Origin: Chamaecyparis obtusa
Taxonomy: Eukaryota; Streptophyta; Pinopsida; Cupressales; Cupressaceae
Length of the DNA stretch: 64,000 nucleotides
Reading direction: 5' to 3'
Assembly (NCBI GenBank): GCA_027943335.1
Contig: BSBK01006431.1
Span: forward strand, 606,001 to 670,000
The notes under the pieces were generated by a model. The model was not told the DNA's origin, did not search any database, and saw only the letters and a list, made by a program, of their open reading frames with translations. Shown piece by piece: positions 48,909 to 62,002 of this stretch. Position numbers and translations under genes: made by a program. Each line of letters starts with the position of its first letter. Within the stretch, counting starts at the first letter, position 1.

Positions 48909-50370
48909 TGTTAATATGATTTAGAACAACAGAGAGGGGGGGTGAATCAGTTGTTCTCAGGTCCAGATGTATAAAATAAACTTTAAAACTCTTTAACAAA
49001 TCAGATCCAAAAACCAACAGCTACTTGGTCATTACTGATTGCATAACATAAACATATAATAGTGTAGTCCACTATCCAATAGTATCTAACTTGTAAAATA
49101 CATAAATGTTCAAACCAAAACATTCACATAAGTATTAACACTAGGATTTATAGTGGAAACCCAATTTGGGAAAAACCACTTTGTAACATGTTACTATTAT
49201 TTTTACTCTTCTGAAGTGAGCTCTGTGAAAAGAAAAACCTGTCAAAGGTTACAAGCACACTGTCAGGTGTGACCCGATTAAAGGATTTAAACCAATCCGT
49301 CAAAAGTGTGCCTTGTTATAGGACTTACATACATCCCATTAGAATGCAACCTTGTTCAAAAGATTTATACAAATGACTGTTAGGTCAACCTCTATTAAAA
49401 GGATTTTGACTGATACAATGGTTAGAAATTAACAGTAGTATTGATTTTAAAAACATACAACTAACTTTGGAAATATCAGATCCAATTCCGTACACATATG
49501 CTGGTTTACTAACTATGAACCTTTTCCATCTCCATCACTGATCTACTCAGAAATATCTTCAAGCAATGACACCACTTCTCCTTCAGCCTTTTTTGCTTAG
49601 ACAATCAATAACATCAACAATACTTCTAGCATCCTCTATCTTCAACCTCGTGCTTAGGTTTCCTTAATACTTCCTCAATTAGGTCAATACATATTTTGTC
49701 GCTTAATCTCCTCGTAGATCTTAGGGTTGGTTCAGATTCATCAAATCCTTCCAAACTTTTGTTCTTCATTTATCCTTTTAGAAATATCTCAAATCTCTTA
49801 ATAGATTTATAATAAAATGTTTTACAGTGCATTAAATGCTTCCATACAATCGATAAATAAAGTCAACATGTTTTACATAATCCAAGAATTCAACTATGTC
49901 GGCTGAAAATCTGAATTCTTCCTCAAATGTAAATTGTTGACGCTCGGTCAATATAATGTTCAACTCCTTAGTCTTCATTACAAAGCTTGGTCACCACAAA
50001 AACTATTTCCTCAGCAATTAACTAATGTTTGGTCAACACTGAATTTACTCACCATATACTAGCTCAGTCGACACTAACATCACTCGGCTTAAACTAGATT
50101 TCTTCACTTTTTCTTGGTTAAGCCTACCAATTTAGTCTTCATTCTTACTTAGATAAACAATACATTATCTTATCATTCTGCCACATAATCAAGTACTCAT
50201 TGAAGTATCAGGATAACTCAACCTTTCCTTAGGTGCTATTGTTACCAACCTTGCCTATCCCCTTTACAACAATCAAAATAGATAGTACTTTCCTATATAG
50301 CAACGGTCTTATCAGTTAAGGTTTGACATCAATGACAATAAAATAATTGCTTCAATTGTAGTTTCCAACA
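48909..50370 (-). repeat. Nested copia 5' LTR, 1,462 bp
   Basis: It is the uninterrupted partner of the left LTR, from TGTTAATATGA to TTTCCAACA. It shows the empty site of the 1-kb element near 49,430. Confidence 0.95.
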
Positions 50371-50375
50371 CAAGG
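50371..50375. other. Nested copia target-site duplication, right copy (CAAGG)
   Basis: This matches 41,692-41,696 and joins the two halves of the CACTA interior. Confidence 0.95.
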
Positions 50376-53300
50376 TGCCCTTTCGGTACACACATCTTGA
50401 GAAAGAATGGGTACCCAATGAGCTACCCCCAACTAATAGTGATTTTTGTGTTAATAAGAGGGTATATCAAATAGCTCCATCCTCATTACATGTTTGGGCC
50501 TATTTTCCATGGATGAGATAAAGATATGTTACAAAAAAGTTGTTAAATTGATGGAGTATATTAGACCTTGTTACAATTACAATGATTAGATGCAGATTGT
50601 TCAAAATAAAAAAAGTATGCGTAGGTATGGACTGTGAACAAATTATATACAATGGAAAGAAAATGATTAAAGTAAAATAATTTCTATGTAAATTGATGGG
50701 AGACCAAAATCAATAGGGAATATTGTGGTTTTATAAATAGTACGCGACATTCCTCAACTAATAAGCAACCCAATTGCATAATTGAGGCGCGTAAGAGGAA
50801 TCATGTTTTTCTATGTGTGAGAAAATCAATAAGTGCAGGGGAAGAACTGCTAATAGATTACCATTTAAATCACATAGATACAAAAAAAGTTACTATCATG
50901 TGGGTGGTAAGTACTATATAGTATTTCAACTAACCTCAAGTTTATGACTCCAATATACCATTTTTTTAATAAGTTTTTTTTGCTAAGTCTATTGCTTTCA
51001 GTTCACTCAAGTTTTTATATTTAATCTTTTTCATAGGATGACATGGATCCCCCATATGATAGAGGCTGCGGGGATGCTCCTCACACCCATTCTTCAGTAA
51101 TGGTAAACCTTACTGTAATTGTACAAATTAGATAGTTGAAAAATGTTATATTATTTTGTTATTTTATTTAGGGTTTTTGAGTTATTCTGATAGTTTTACT
51201 GATATTCCTATCACAAATTGATGTTCAAGATAGGGGAAAAACACCTGCAACAATAGAGACAATAGTTGTAGATATGGATGAGGATATCCTAGATATCCCT
51301 AACCCTATAAATATGGTGAAGAAAAAACTAAAAAAAGTCAGTGTAGAAATTATTAGCATTTTGGATGATGCAAATCCAACCAAGGAGATGTTGAAGAGGA
51401 AATATGAATTGCTCACTCAAGCACGTCATTAGGAAGTAAGAAGTAATGAATCTTTAGTTATAACAAAAGTTCAATAAAGTTTTATATTTTATACTCTTGT
51501 ATGTCATGAACTAAAATACCTATGTGTTCTTGTTACAGGATTTTTTGTTTGCTCAAGTACCTAGTCATGGACATCATGGTGAGGTCGATACTAGTAGAAC
51601 TCTAGCCACCTCAAGTAAAATAATCCTTAAGTTAACAAGTTACAAGGAATTTTTTCTTTGGAACATTCAAAAACTTCATTGGACATACTAATTTAAAGTG
51701 TACATTTTTCGTTGGACTTATTGATACCATAGATACAACTATAGAAAAAGGTACAGTTACAACTAATTCAAAATTTCTTAGAAAATCTTCACTCAAACTT
51801 TATTGAAAGCTAATTTTACTTTTATTATTTCATAATGTCTTTGATAACAATGTATTGTTCAGGTCATCAAGTGTAGGTGAATCCTCCTAAAAGGTCGATC
51901 GACATCCATCCGAGATTGCCAAGTGCAATGTCAGCAATAAGGGGCATGCAAACATCGACGCCTTCATGTTCTATGCCTGGTAAATCCTTGTTTTGCTATA
52001 TTTGGTTTTGTGTTAATTATTATTTGATAATTTGTACTTTAATCTTGGGTGCATCTCATAGTGGATTAATTTTGTGGAGTAAGAGATATAGATCACAGTA
52101 CATGTATTGGTGATAATTCACCACCATTTCCTAGATCTACCTGTTTTTCTAGCACGGGAGTTATGAAGATGTCATTGTTGATTGACAATAAAGAATCGAT
52201 GCCTTTAAAATATCTTAAGCTTCCAGGTACTTTAAAATTATTATTATTTATATTGTAATATGCATTTACCTATTCATAACAAGTTTTGGATTGATGATCC
52301 CATGACATTTTTCTAGGAAATGATTCTTTTTATAAGATGCTTTATGACTTCACATTGAAGATATTCAGGCCCACCATACATACAAGGTGGAATATCATAA
52401 GTGAACTTACCCTATCCCACTATTTTTATTTCATATCATTAATTGGTACAATATTTTTCCTTTTATTCAGGCTTTTTCTTTTACTCTATTCAAGCTACAC
52501 AGCTTTAGTTAATTTTTTTATCAAACAATTTTGTGTTTTTTCTTAAAAGGTGGAACTTACAAGAAAAAAAATTGAAAGATTAGCTCATAAAAGATTTAGA
52601 GCATGGTTTGGTAGTAACATTTTTGAGGAGAAGAAAATTTTAGAAAAAGTTGCCAAACATCTTAAGACTGTGAGGGACACATATAGAAGGAGTCTTGTGT
52701 AGAACCCAAAGTACGAGTGTCCTCCCTTTATTTCAGTGAGACATTGGAATGAGTTAATTATGGATGCAAAGGAGAAAGGGGATGCTCAAAGAGGAATTAC
52801 ACCAAAAAATGAGAGAAGAAGGTAAGCGATAATATTAACTACTAGTAGAATGTAATAATGCATTAATTAGTGATCTTTATATCTATATATTCTAACATAT
52901 TTCAAACTTTTCATAAGTTACAGGACACATCAAAGGAAACAAAGGCCAGACTGCAAAAGATTGGGCAACACACACTTGGCTCTGGTAGATATTCAAAAAT
53001 TGAAGCACGAATTGTAAGTAGCAGTAAATGAATTTCGGATCAAAATTATTTATAAATTACAAAGAATTTTGTTTAATAAAAAGATTCAGGGCTCAAAATT
53101 TAATTTAGAGGCCATAATAGAACACAAAAAAATTGCCTTCAAGGAAGGCTATCAAGTCGTGGCTGAATGCCTATGCCAAGCTTCCACTAGCCCAACCCAA
53201 GAGTTTGTTCCATTGGTTGAACAGGTGAATATGCCAAATGAAAAATATTTGAAATTGAATACTTGAGCAACAATCTATTTATGTTAATTTCGAACATAAA

Positions 53301-53875
53301 TTGACTATTTTTGTTTTTAATAAGAAAACAATAATAATAATGTGCATGACATTACAATGCAGCCTCGCAATCCTAACACATAACCTACACCACATGATGA
53401 AGGCCCTGATGTGCATCACAATGTCAATGGAGGTGTTCATTTACTATTGAAAATTAATTATGTAATTATTAATATAATTTAATATTTTAAATTGAAATTG
53501 GTGTAACCTTTTTTGTGTATATTTTAGAGCATACAGAACATCATGCTGAACAAGTGGAGGATGTTCAGAGTGATCACCATGTAGATGATGTGGCACATCC
53601 AGGTAAAGAAAATCTATGTTTTGTTATTTTAAATTTATTTTTTGATTTATAGTTCTTTTAACTAATGAAATACTTGCAACACTAATATAAAATGGTGTAA
53701 ATTTAACCCATGATGTTGTTGTTATTGCAGTGGACCCCCCTTTGACGTAGTAACCTCCTATTCCTGAACAGATTAGGAGGAGACATGTGTTGAGATTATA
53801 ACTAGTAGACAAGGGGAATGACGAGGATATTGATGCTCCGCTTAGTCATTACCTTAGAAAAATGAACAAGAAATA
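50376..53875 (+). pseudogene. Second CACTA gene (TNPA-like, Transposase_24 type), degraded, with introns
   Basis: Exon-like blocks on the plus strand: 50,376-50,520 (LEKEWVPNELPPTNSDF); 51,045-51,100 (DPPYDRGCGDAPHTHSS); 51,225-51,430 (acidic, KKLKKVSVEIISILDDANPT); 51,877-51,980 (PPKRSIDIHPRLPSAMSAIR, MQTSTPSCSMPG); 52,550-52,820 (TRKKIERLAHKRFRAWFGSN, PPFISVRHWNELIMDAKEKG); 52,920-53,015 (SKETKARLQKIGQHTLGSGR); 53,090-53,260 (NLEAIIEHKKIAFKEGY); short exons to 53,875. The HWNEL ... NKxxR ... HTxGSxS pattern is typical of Ptta/En/Spm (Transposase_24) proteins, which bind subterminal DNA. An in-frame TAG after YRRSLV near 52,700 breaks it. It probably continues the exon at 41,446-41,688, split by the copia insertion. 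Confidence 0.65.
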
Positions 53876-55179
53876 AAAAAAGAAATTATTGTAATTAAAA
53901 TTTTTGGCTAATGAAATAATGTTGTCTTAATGGATGTAATTTTGTACTAGTAAATGTTGATGAAAGACGTGTTAATGAATTATTCATGAAAGTTGTGTGT
54001 TAATGAATTTTATGTGTTAATGAATGTTATGTGATTATAATGATTGAATGTTATATTTCAAAAATGGATGAATGAATGAATGTTATTAGATGTTAATGGA
54101 TAATTTAGAGTGATGTTGGGGGGGGGGGGGGAGGGGCCAAATGAGCTTCCACCTTCACATGGGTATCCTTGTTAAGTAGAGAATATTAAACTATTCTCAA
54201 AACCAAGTGAAGGTCAAACTAAACCAATGACATAGATTCAATGGTCAAAAAAGCCTACTTCTTATTCCATATTATTTCTCATTCACTCACTTTAAGAAAT
54301 ATTTTACTTCTTAAACATGTTCATCAACCAATCTGCATCACCATGTTCATCAAATTAGATTTATAGATAAGAGAGTGAAAATAGAAAAGTAAAGCTCGAT
54401 AGAAAATCTCAAATATATGTCTAACAAAGAATAACATTTTATAAATTCTATGGCTCACTATGGTTGATAGGACAGTGGATGGGTAGAGTTGTATTAGGGA
54501 TGGTGGAATTGATGTTATTAACATCAAAATATGTTAGATCCACCTTGGATTGACCCTAGCAGTAATTCTGTCAAGTTTTTCACAACATTGCAAAATGTTG
54601 TCAACAACATTTGTTGCAAAAGTTGCTAAATGACAACTACTCTCCACCTATTCATCTATTCATCAAACCCTTGATCCTAGGGTCATTTCTCTAGGGCCTA
54701 TGCAAAATCAAATTCATCTCCAGATCAATTTTCTAGTTCTAACACATCATTATGGATATAAACATCCATATTCCATCATCCAATGCAACTATTCTTAATG
54801 AAAAATGCTTCCCAAGTGACTGGTGTCAAACTAGCTCTCCTTCACTCAAAAAATTCTACCATTATGTGGTCTTAAACATCAACACCCCGTATCCCTACAT
54901 AAGAAAATTATAATATAAGGATAATATACATATTTTAAACCTCTGCCACCAATCACAATGGCCATAGGGGTGGGAGAGTTACAACAACTTAAAGGATTTC
55001 AACCCAGTAATGCTGACTATGCCCAAAAATCAGTCATAGACCCAAATACCAGTCAATCTCTCTATCTCAACAAAAATCCAAACATGATATAGTTTCTTAA
55101 ACATGTAAATAAAATACTATTCTAGGATTCCACATTATCATCCCATTAAGATCACGGAGTTCATTATTAACTTGTAATG
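53876..55179. other. Probable CACTA 3' flank: GTTAATGAAT repeats, G-tract, spacer
   Basis: 53,925-54,110 has several imperfect copies of GTTAATGAATG(T)TAT. A run of 14 Gs lies at 54,118-54,131. I looked for a CACTA-type right terminus (ending GTAGTG) and found none. The rest shows no gene. Confidence 0.4.
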
Positions 55180-55400
55180 GTGGACTGTACCCATGGGTAG
55201 AGAAACAGTTGCAAGAATCACTGGTGTTTATTGATTTGGTACATTACAAAAATGTCCCCTTACATCACCAACTCTACATCATGTCTCCAAACCTGTGGAG
55301 TAACATTGATATAGACTTCAAATTCCCTAAAATTGACTGCAACCATTTCTAACTACCCCAAAACTAACCCTAAACAATCTAAAACTGACTAGTTAAAACT
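55180..55400 (-). repeat. Dispersed repeat family, copy C
   Basis: The reverse complement gives TCTCTACCCATGGGTACAGTCC, split here as TCTCTACCCATG and GGTACAGTCC, matching the tail of copy B. Leftover parts near 55,300-55,390 resemble copy D. It is more diverged than A and B. Confidence 0.55.
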
Positions 55401-56593
55401 GTGATTATTTCATAGACACACTTTCACTTTGAAGCCTTCTTTCCTTATGTTGTTGAGGCTTATGTTTTTCTCTGTATTTCTTAAGACCCTAGCTCTATTA
55501 AATTTCTCTTAAGACTATATTGAAGCCCATATTAACATCTTCTTTGTTTCTAATGCATATAAACTATGTGGCCTTTCTGAAAATGAATCTTTTAAAATAA
55601 TGTGCAGCTTATACTTGAAAACTTTGTATTTATTGGTCTTGAATGAGGGTTCCCATTTTGAGTCTTCATTTGCTTATTTTTGTTCTTTCTAGGTTTTTTT
55701 ACATGATCAAGCCTTTTTAAAATATCAGTAGATGATTCTTTATTGAAAACATATTTAAGATACCTTATTTGTAAAGCTTTACTTTTCCCTTTGCTATCTT
55801 ATATTAGGTATTGTCATGTTTTCTTTTGTATTGTCACATTCTCTGACATCTAGCTCTGAAAATGAATGATGCTCTTGAATAATCTCTTTGATTCAAGATT
55901 TGACTAGTACTATGTACTATATATTAGTATGATAATCTTTTTGATCCATGTATTGGATTTGGAATTTTAGATTTTATAATATTATACCTCAAGAAGAATG
56001 TTATTTCTAAATCATTTCTCTATGTGTAAGGATCTGTACTTATCTCTTAATTGTTTCCTATTAGATGAATTATTTTTCACTTCGATGTAGTATTACTTAT
56101 CTCAACTTGTGATTGTTTACATGCAATACCATTCACCTATATGTCCTTGTGCTATCATTCCCCATAACATCTCATACTATTGCTATAGGTAGGCCTATTA
56201 GTCCTCAACATGATCTTCATTATTTGGTCTTCATTGTTTAGAGATGTAGTATAATTGCACAAACTTTTGTGTCTTATGGAAAATATCTCTATCTTTATCA
56301 CATTCAATGTAATGTAAATGCTATTCTATTTATGAATAACACTTGTTAAAACTGAGCCTCATAGGCTTATTTTGCCAACTTAGGCAACTTGCATATTTCA
56401 ACACTTCAAGTTCCATTCCATCAGTTTATTGGCTCTATTGGCCATGTTACATTCATTCTAGACCTTATAGGTCTTAGATCACTCCTCTAACTACTTAAAA
56501 TCATAGGTCAATCTTCAAATTCCTTAAACTCCACTTGACTCCACACCTTGGTTCTCCATTCACTCCTTCAAACTCCAACCAGTCACTCATGAA
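55401..56593. other. AT-rich spacer, no gene seen
   Basis: No credible frame or repeat structure on either strand. This is the left flank of the plus-strand copia. Confidence 0.45.
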
Positions 56594-56598
56594 CTATG
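56594..56598. other. Copia target-site duplication, left copy (CTATG)
   Basis: CTATG precedes TGTTGGATAC and recurs at 63,515-63,519. Confidence 0.95.
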
Positions 56599-57754
56599 TG
56601 TTGGATACAATTGTTTGAAGGACATTGTTGGATTAGCTATGTGTTGTCTTTGATGTCACACAAATGTCATATCAATTATCGCTCTCAGTATCTACCGAGC
56701 TCAGTCGGTCAGCTAGGCAGTTTTTAGTGTCTACCGAGTTCTCTCGGGTGTCTAAAGGAAACATGACAGGGTAACAGTGTTAACCGAGCCTCCTCAGTTA
56801 TTGAAGGAAAATTAGTGGTTACCGAGCTCTCTCAGTCTCCAAAGGATGTTGCAGAATTCATTATGGTTACCGAGTTCTCTCGGTCGTTGAAGGAAATCTT
56901 TTCAGAATTAATGTTTACCGAGCAAGGTCGGCCCTTTCAAAGAATTTTGCTATTACAGTTTGTTTATCCCAGCTGACTGTTATAATAATTATTAGTGCCG
57001 ACTTGACAATCTAAATGATTATGAAATGGCATATATATATAGAAGGTCAAGTGGTGAATAATAGATATACAGCATGCAAAAATTATTTTGAAGAAAGGTG
57101 TGTGCGAATTTTGAAGGATGGTCAGATATCCTTGAGGAGTAGCAAAGATTTAATTGATCAGTAAGGATCTAGTGAAATAGAACAGAGATCTATATTCAGC
57201 AATTCAGTTGCAGGTCATTTCATTGTTACTCTCTAGCAATTGTAGCAGTGATATCAAAATCTCTTAACCGAGTTGGTTTAACAACCATTTTGTAAATCCT
57301 CTAACAAGGTAACAGTTCTATTGAATTTTTTCAAGACCTCTTACAAGGCCACTCCTAGCAGGGTGATTAAATCCTCTAACAAGGTCACACCTAACAGTGT
57401 GTTTTGTAACCTTTTACTGGGTTGGCTTATAACCGGGCATCACTTCAAAAGAGTGAAAAATAGTAACCAGTTACATTGGTGGTTTTTCCCATATTGGGTT
57501 TCCATGGTAAATTTGGTGTCTCTTGTGTTCATTTTATTTTCTTTATTCATGTAAGTTAATCAGTGATGAATGCTTAAGAACAGTTTAATTATTACACACT
57601 TCAAGGATCAAGTTTTCAGCATTTCTCTATATATTTACTGAGTGGCATAGTAAATAATTTGTTAAGATATTTAAGGGGCCACTGGTAATATTTTTGTGGT
57701 TAACTAATTCACCCCCCCCCTCCCCTCTTAGTTACTACATCTATATTTCCAACA
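56599..57754 (+). repeat. Copia 5' LTR, 1,156 bp
   Basis: It holds the ACCGAG array (56,694-56,935), a run of repeated AACAAGGT/TAACAAGGTCAC words near 57,300-57,400, and TTCACCCCCCCCCC near the end (57,709-57,720), a feature common at plant copia LTR ends. A (TA)n box at 57,031-57,041 (GCATATATATATAG) is the best promoter candidate. Confidence 0.96.
56694..56935 (+). promoter_or_regulatory. ACCGAG/CTCGGT dyad array in the copia U3
   Basis: ACCGAG starts at 56,694, 56,733, 56,783, 56,821, 56,869 and 56,917, spaced 38-50 bp. Most are followed after 4-5 bases by CTCGG(T/G) or a one-base variant, making dyads such as ACCGAGTTCTCTCGGT. The array lies about 100-340 bp upstream of the TATATATATAG box. 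Position and repetition suggest binding sites for a dimeric regulator, or short hairpins in the 3' end of the transcript. The other LTR keeps it at 62,452-62,692. Confidence 0.7.
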
Positions 57755-57756
57755 AT

Positions 57757-57768
57757 TGGTATCAGAGC
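57757..57768 (+). other. Copia primer-binding site, tRNA-iMet type
   Basis: TGGTATCAGAGC starts two bases after the LTR end and is a perfect match to the usual plant site. Confidence 0.96.
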
Positions 57769-57816
57769 TTTTGGTGCTTGCAAGAAGGGTTTCAAGGACC
57801 TAAGCTAAAGATCAGG

Positions 57817-60800
57817 ATGTCTTACAAAAGAGAAATTCCAAGGCTTAACAGAAATAATTTTTCAGCATGGCAAGGTCTCATGAGACTACATCTGGCTTCC
57901 ATTGGTGATTCAGGATGCAAATATATTGATCAGGAATATACAATTCCTACTGGCACATTAACTGTTGAAGACATTGCAGAGAAGAAGAACCATAACACTA
58001 TGATGATAGACATTGCATCAGCTCTTAGCTATGAAGAATTTGATGAAATCAGAGACTGCACAACTGCTCATGAAATGTGGAACAAGGTGAAGAAAATCTA
58101 TGGCGGTGATGACAATGTGAAGAGAGCCAAAGCAAAGAGCCTAAGAGGACAATTTGATCAAATGAAAATGAGAGAAGAAGAAAACATTGCAAAATATGTT
58201 AAAAGGATCAAGACAAGTGTTAGTGCAATCAGAGCTTTTGGAGGAAAAATTGATGATGAAACGGTAATAAGTAAGGTTCTTAGAACATTACTCCCTATTT
58301 ATGCAATAAGAGTTTCTGCTATTCAAGAAAGAAGATGTGAAGAAAATCACAATATAACTTTGGATGCCTTAGTTGGAAGATTGGCAGCCTTTGAACTGGA
58401 TAACTATGACAACTATGTTCCAACTTCTAAAAATATTGAATCAGCTTTTGAGGCCAAACTTTCACTCAAGAAAGGGAAGAAAATCCAATCAGAGGAAAGT
58501 TCTGATAGCGATCTTGAAGTTATTGAAGCATTACTTGCAAAGAAGTATTCAAGAGGTAGAGGAAAATACAAAGGTAAAACTCCCTTAATATATTTTTCAT
58601 GTGAAGAAATTGGTCATATTGTAGCTAGGTGTCCAAACAAGAAAAGCAAAGATGAGAAGAAAAATTACAAGTACAATGGCAAGAAAAATTTCAAATCATT
58701 CAAGGATAAAGGTAAGAAAACATGTTTTTTAGCTAAAGATTCAGATGATAGTGAAGAGGAAATTGTTTTCATTGCTGTAAAAGATGAATCTGATAATGAT
58801 GAAGATGATATGGCACTTATCTCTCATATAAGCAAGAATGATACATGGATTATAGATAGTGGATGTTCACATCATATGACTGGTGACAGGACCAAGTTTG
58901 AACACTTTGAAAACTTTGATGGTGGTAATGTAAGGTTTGGAAACAATGAACCTTGTTGTATAAAAGGAAAGGGATGAATTTCATTAACCAAAGAACTTAT
59001 ATGTGATAATGCATATTGGGTCGAAGGACTAAAGCATAATCTTCTAAGTGTAGCACAACTAATCAACATTGGATTCAAGGTTGAATTCATGAATGGCAAA
59101 GCAAGACTGCTAGATGACAAAGGAAAATTGATATGATCAGGCAAACAAACCAAAGGTAACCTGTTTTATCTTGATCTTGGTAATTACTCATGTTTTATTG
59201 CTCAAATTGAAGAAATTTGGTTATGGCACAAAAGGTTATGTCATGTAAATTTTGACAACATGATGAAAATAAGCAAATTCAAGAAAGTAAGAGGTATTCC
59301 TACTTTGAAGAAACCTGATGTTGGTCTATGCAAGAATTGTCAAATTGGTAAAATGGGAAAGTCTAGTTTCAAAATTAAAAACTATCAGTCTGAAGATATT
59401 TTGGAAGTTGTGCATACTGATTTATGTGGACCTATTGGAATTGAGAGCTATACCAGAGAAAAATTCTTTATTCTCTTTGTTGATGATTATTCTAGAATGA
59501 TGACTGTTATGTATTTAAGAGAAAAGTCTGAAGCATTTGAGAAGTTCAAATGGTATTTAGCAAGAGTAGAAAAGGAAACAAGAAAAAGAATAAAATGCTT
59601 GAGATCAGACAGAGGTGGTGAATTCATTTCCCATGAATTCAATAATTTCTGCATTGAAAGAGGAATCAAAAGATAGGTATCAGCCCCGAGAACTCCTAAG
59701 CAGAATGGAATAGCCGAAAGAAGGAACAGATCTATCATGGACTATGCAAGGACTCTAATGATTGAAAAGAACATTGCTATGAAATACTGGAAGGAAGCTA
59801 TCAGCACTGCAGGTCATACCTTGAACTAAGTACAGCTGAGAAAAGACACATTCAAGACTCCATATGAGCTATGGTATGGCTACAAACCAAATGTAAGTTA
59901 CCTAAAAGTATTTTGTAGTAAATGTTACATCTTAAAAGAATCTAGAAAAGGAAAATTTGATGTAAAAAGTGATGAGGGAATATTTTTGGGATATTCTTGC
60001 AAAAGTAAGGCATATAGATGTCTAAATTTGTCTACTCACAAAATCATAGAAAGTGCACATGTGAGAATTGATGAGTTTGTAGAAAAGATTGAAGAAGAAA
60101 GAAAAAAGGAACTAGAGGACTATAGAAATTTTTTTTACATCGAACCTGATACATTGCCAGACACATGTAAGGAGATTAAATCTACTGAGCCTAGTACAGT
60201 AATCGAGTCACAAGAAGAAGTTCAGGCCGAGTCACAAAGTACCGAGTCTCAGTCTAAAGCTATCGAGCAAGTATCTACCGAGCCCGAGCAATCTGAACCT
60301 AAAGATGAAGAAGATGAAAATGTAACTCATTCAGGAAGCAAGGAACCTGTATTAGCCAAGTACGTCAGAAAGCATCATAAACCAAATCAGATTATTGGAA
60401 ACAAATCAGATGGTACTATGACAAGAAGTAAACTAAAAGGTACATGTTTATTTTCTGATTTTGAACCTAAAAATGTCAAAGATGCATTAGAAAATGAAAG
60501 TTGGATTGAGGCTATGAATGAAGAAATAGAGCAAATAGAAAAAAATAAGACATGGACTCTTGTACCTAGGCCTAAAGATAAAAATGTAATTGGGATAAAA
60601 TGGGTATTCAGAAATAAGTTGAATGAAGATGGTTAAGTATCAAGAAACAAAGCAAGATTTGGTATGTAAAGGATATTCTCAAGAAGAAGGAATAGATTAT
60701 GGAGAGAATTTTGCTCCTATTGCAAGATTAGAAGGTGTGAGGACTTTACTTGCATATGCAGCACATAAAGGATTTAAGGTATATTAGTTGGATATCAAAT

Positions 60801-62002
60801 CTGCTTTTCTCAATGGTATTCTTGAGGAAGAAGTCTACATTGAGAAACCTGAAGGTTTTATTGATCCAAACAAAAGGGATATGGTCTGCAAATTACACAA
60901 AGCATTGTATGGTCTGAAACAAGCTCCTAGAGCATGGTATGAAAGATTACATAACTATCTTACTCAGATTGATTTCAAAAGGGCTAATGACAACATCAAT
61001 TTATACATCAAAGAAGGATCAGCTAACAAAATTGTTTTGGCAGAAATATTTGTGGATGATACTGTGTTTACAAGAAATGATGATCAGTGCAAAGAATTTT
61101 CAAAGCTTATGAACAAAGAATTTGAAATGTCTATGTTTGGTCAGATGAAATTCTTTGTTGGACTTCAAATTCAGCAGAACAAAAATGGTATCTACATTAC
61201 TCAGTCTAAATATATCATGGAAATACTTAAGAAATTTGGTATGGAAGATTCAAAACTAGTTGGTACACCCATGTGTACTGGACTGAAGCTTACCAAAGAT
61301 GATGATTCAAAAGAAGTAGATTAGACCTTATACAAATCAATGATTGGAAAATTACAGTATGTAGTACACACAAGGCCTGATACTGCCTTAGCAGTTGGAA
61401 TAGTGGCAAGATTCTCGGCTAAACCCAAAGAAAATCACATGATGGCAATCAAAAGAATCTTGAGGTATTTAAGGGGAACTGAAGATTATGGCTTGTGGTA
61501 TAAATTTGGAGGCAATCTGGATTTAAAAGTGTTTACTGATGCTGATTGGGCAGGAAACATTGATGACAGAAAGAGTACAAGTGGTGTAGCATTCTTTCTT
61601 GGCAAGAGGTTAGTATCTTGGACTAGTAAAAAGCAAAACTGCACATCCCAATCCATAGCAGAAGCAGAATATGTTGCTGCAGTAGTAAACTGCTCTAATA
61701 TTATATGGTTTAAACAGCTTTTGGAAGGCATGAAGGTTGAGATCAAAGAACCAATTGTTATGTTTTGTGATAATACAAGTGCAATAAATATTTCAAAGAA
61801 TCCAGTAATGCATTCCAAAACCAAGCACATTGCAATTAAATATCACTTTGTCAGAGAATTGGTGTAGGACAAGGAAATCAGATTGGAATATATTCATACA
61901 AAAGAATGAATTATAGATATCTTCACCAAGCCACTACCTAAGGATGCACTCTTGTATCTAAGAAGCAAGTTAGGGGTCACTCCCCTGTCCGAGGTTCACT
62001 AA
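57817..62002 (+). pseudogene. Copia gag-pol polyprotein, lightly broken
   Basis: The ATG at 57,817 opens gag (REIPRLNRNNFSAWQGLMRL). The zinc knuckle near 58,590 reads YFSCEEIGHIVARC, lacking the first cysteine. Protease is IIDSGCSHHMTGD at 58,850. Integrase: WLWHKRLCHVNFDNM to CKNCQIGKM at 59,217-59,355, then HTDLCGP, FVDDYSRMMTVM, SDRGGEF and GIAERRNRS with DDE at 59,415-59,730. RT 60,480-61,300 with WIEAMNEEIEQIEKNKTWTL, LDIKSAFLNG, LYGLKQAPRAWYERL and FVDDTVF, where family members usually have YVDDIIF. RNase H 61,520-61,900 with FTDADWAG, AEAEYVA and CDNTSAI. Ends PLSEVH at 62,002. Stops: TGA 58,975 and near 59,134; TAG near 59,674, 60,786, 61,322 and 61,866; TAA near 59,827 and 60,634. 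A one-base insertion near 60,658 shifts the frame in RT. Confidence 0.94.

Larger units (their letters stand above)
41697..50370 (-). mobile_element. Ty1/copia retrotransposon nested in the CACTA element
   Basis: LTRs begin TGTTAATATGA and end TTTCCAACA, with CAAGG on both flanks. The coding frames and the primer/purine sites place the element on the minus strand. Domain order gag-PR-INT-RT-RNaseH is copia order. The right LTR is 1,462 bp; the left one is 1,463 bp once a 1,000-bp insertion and its 4-bp duplication are removed. The LTRs are visibly more diverged than those of the plus-strand copia at 56.6 kb, so this is the older insertion. The proteins and primer region of the two copia elements are clearly related. 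Confidence 0.95.

Noticed and set aside
54118..54131. Run of 14 Gs as a possible terminus or G-quadruplex
   Set aside because: A single homopolymer run with no partner; it is probably slippage or sequencing error.
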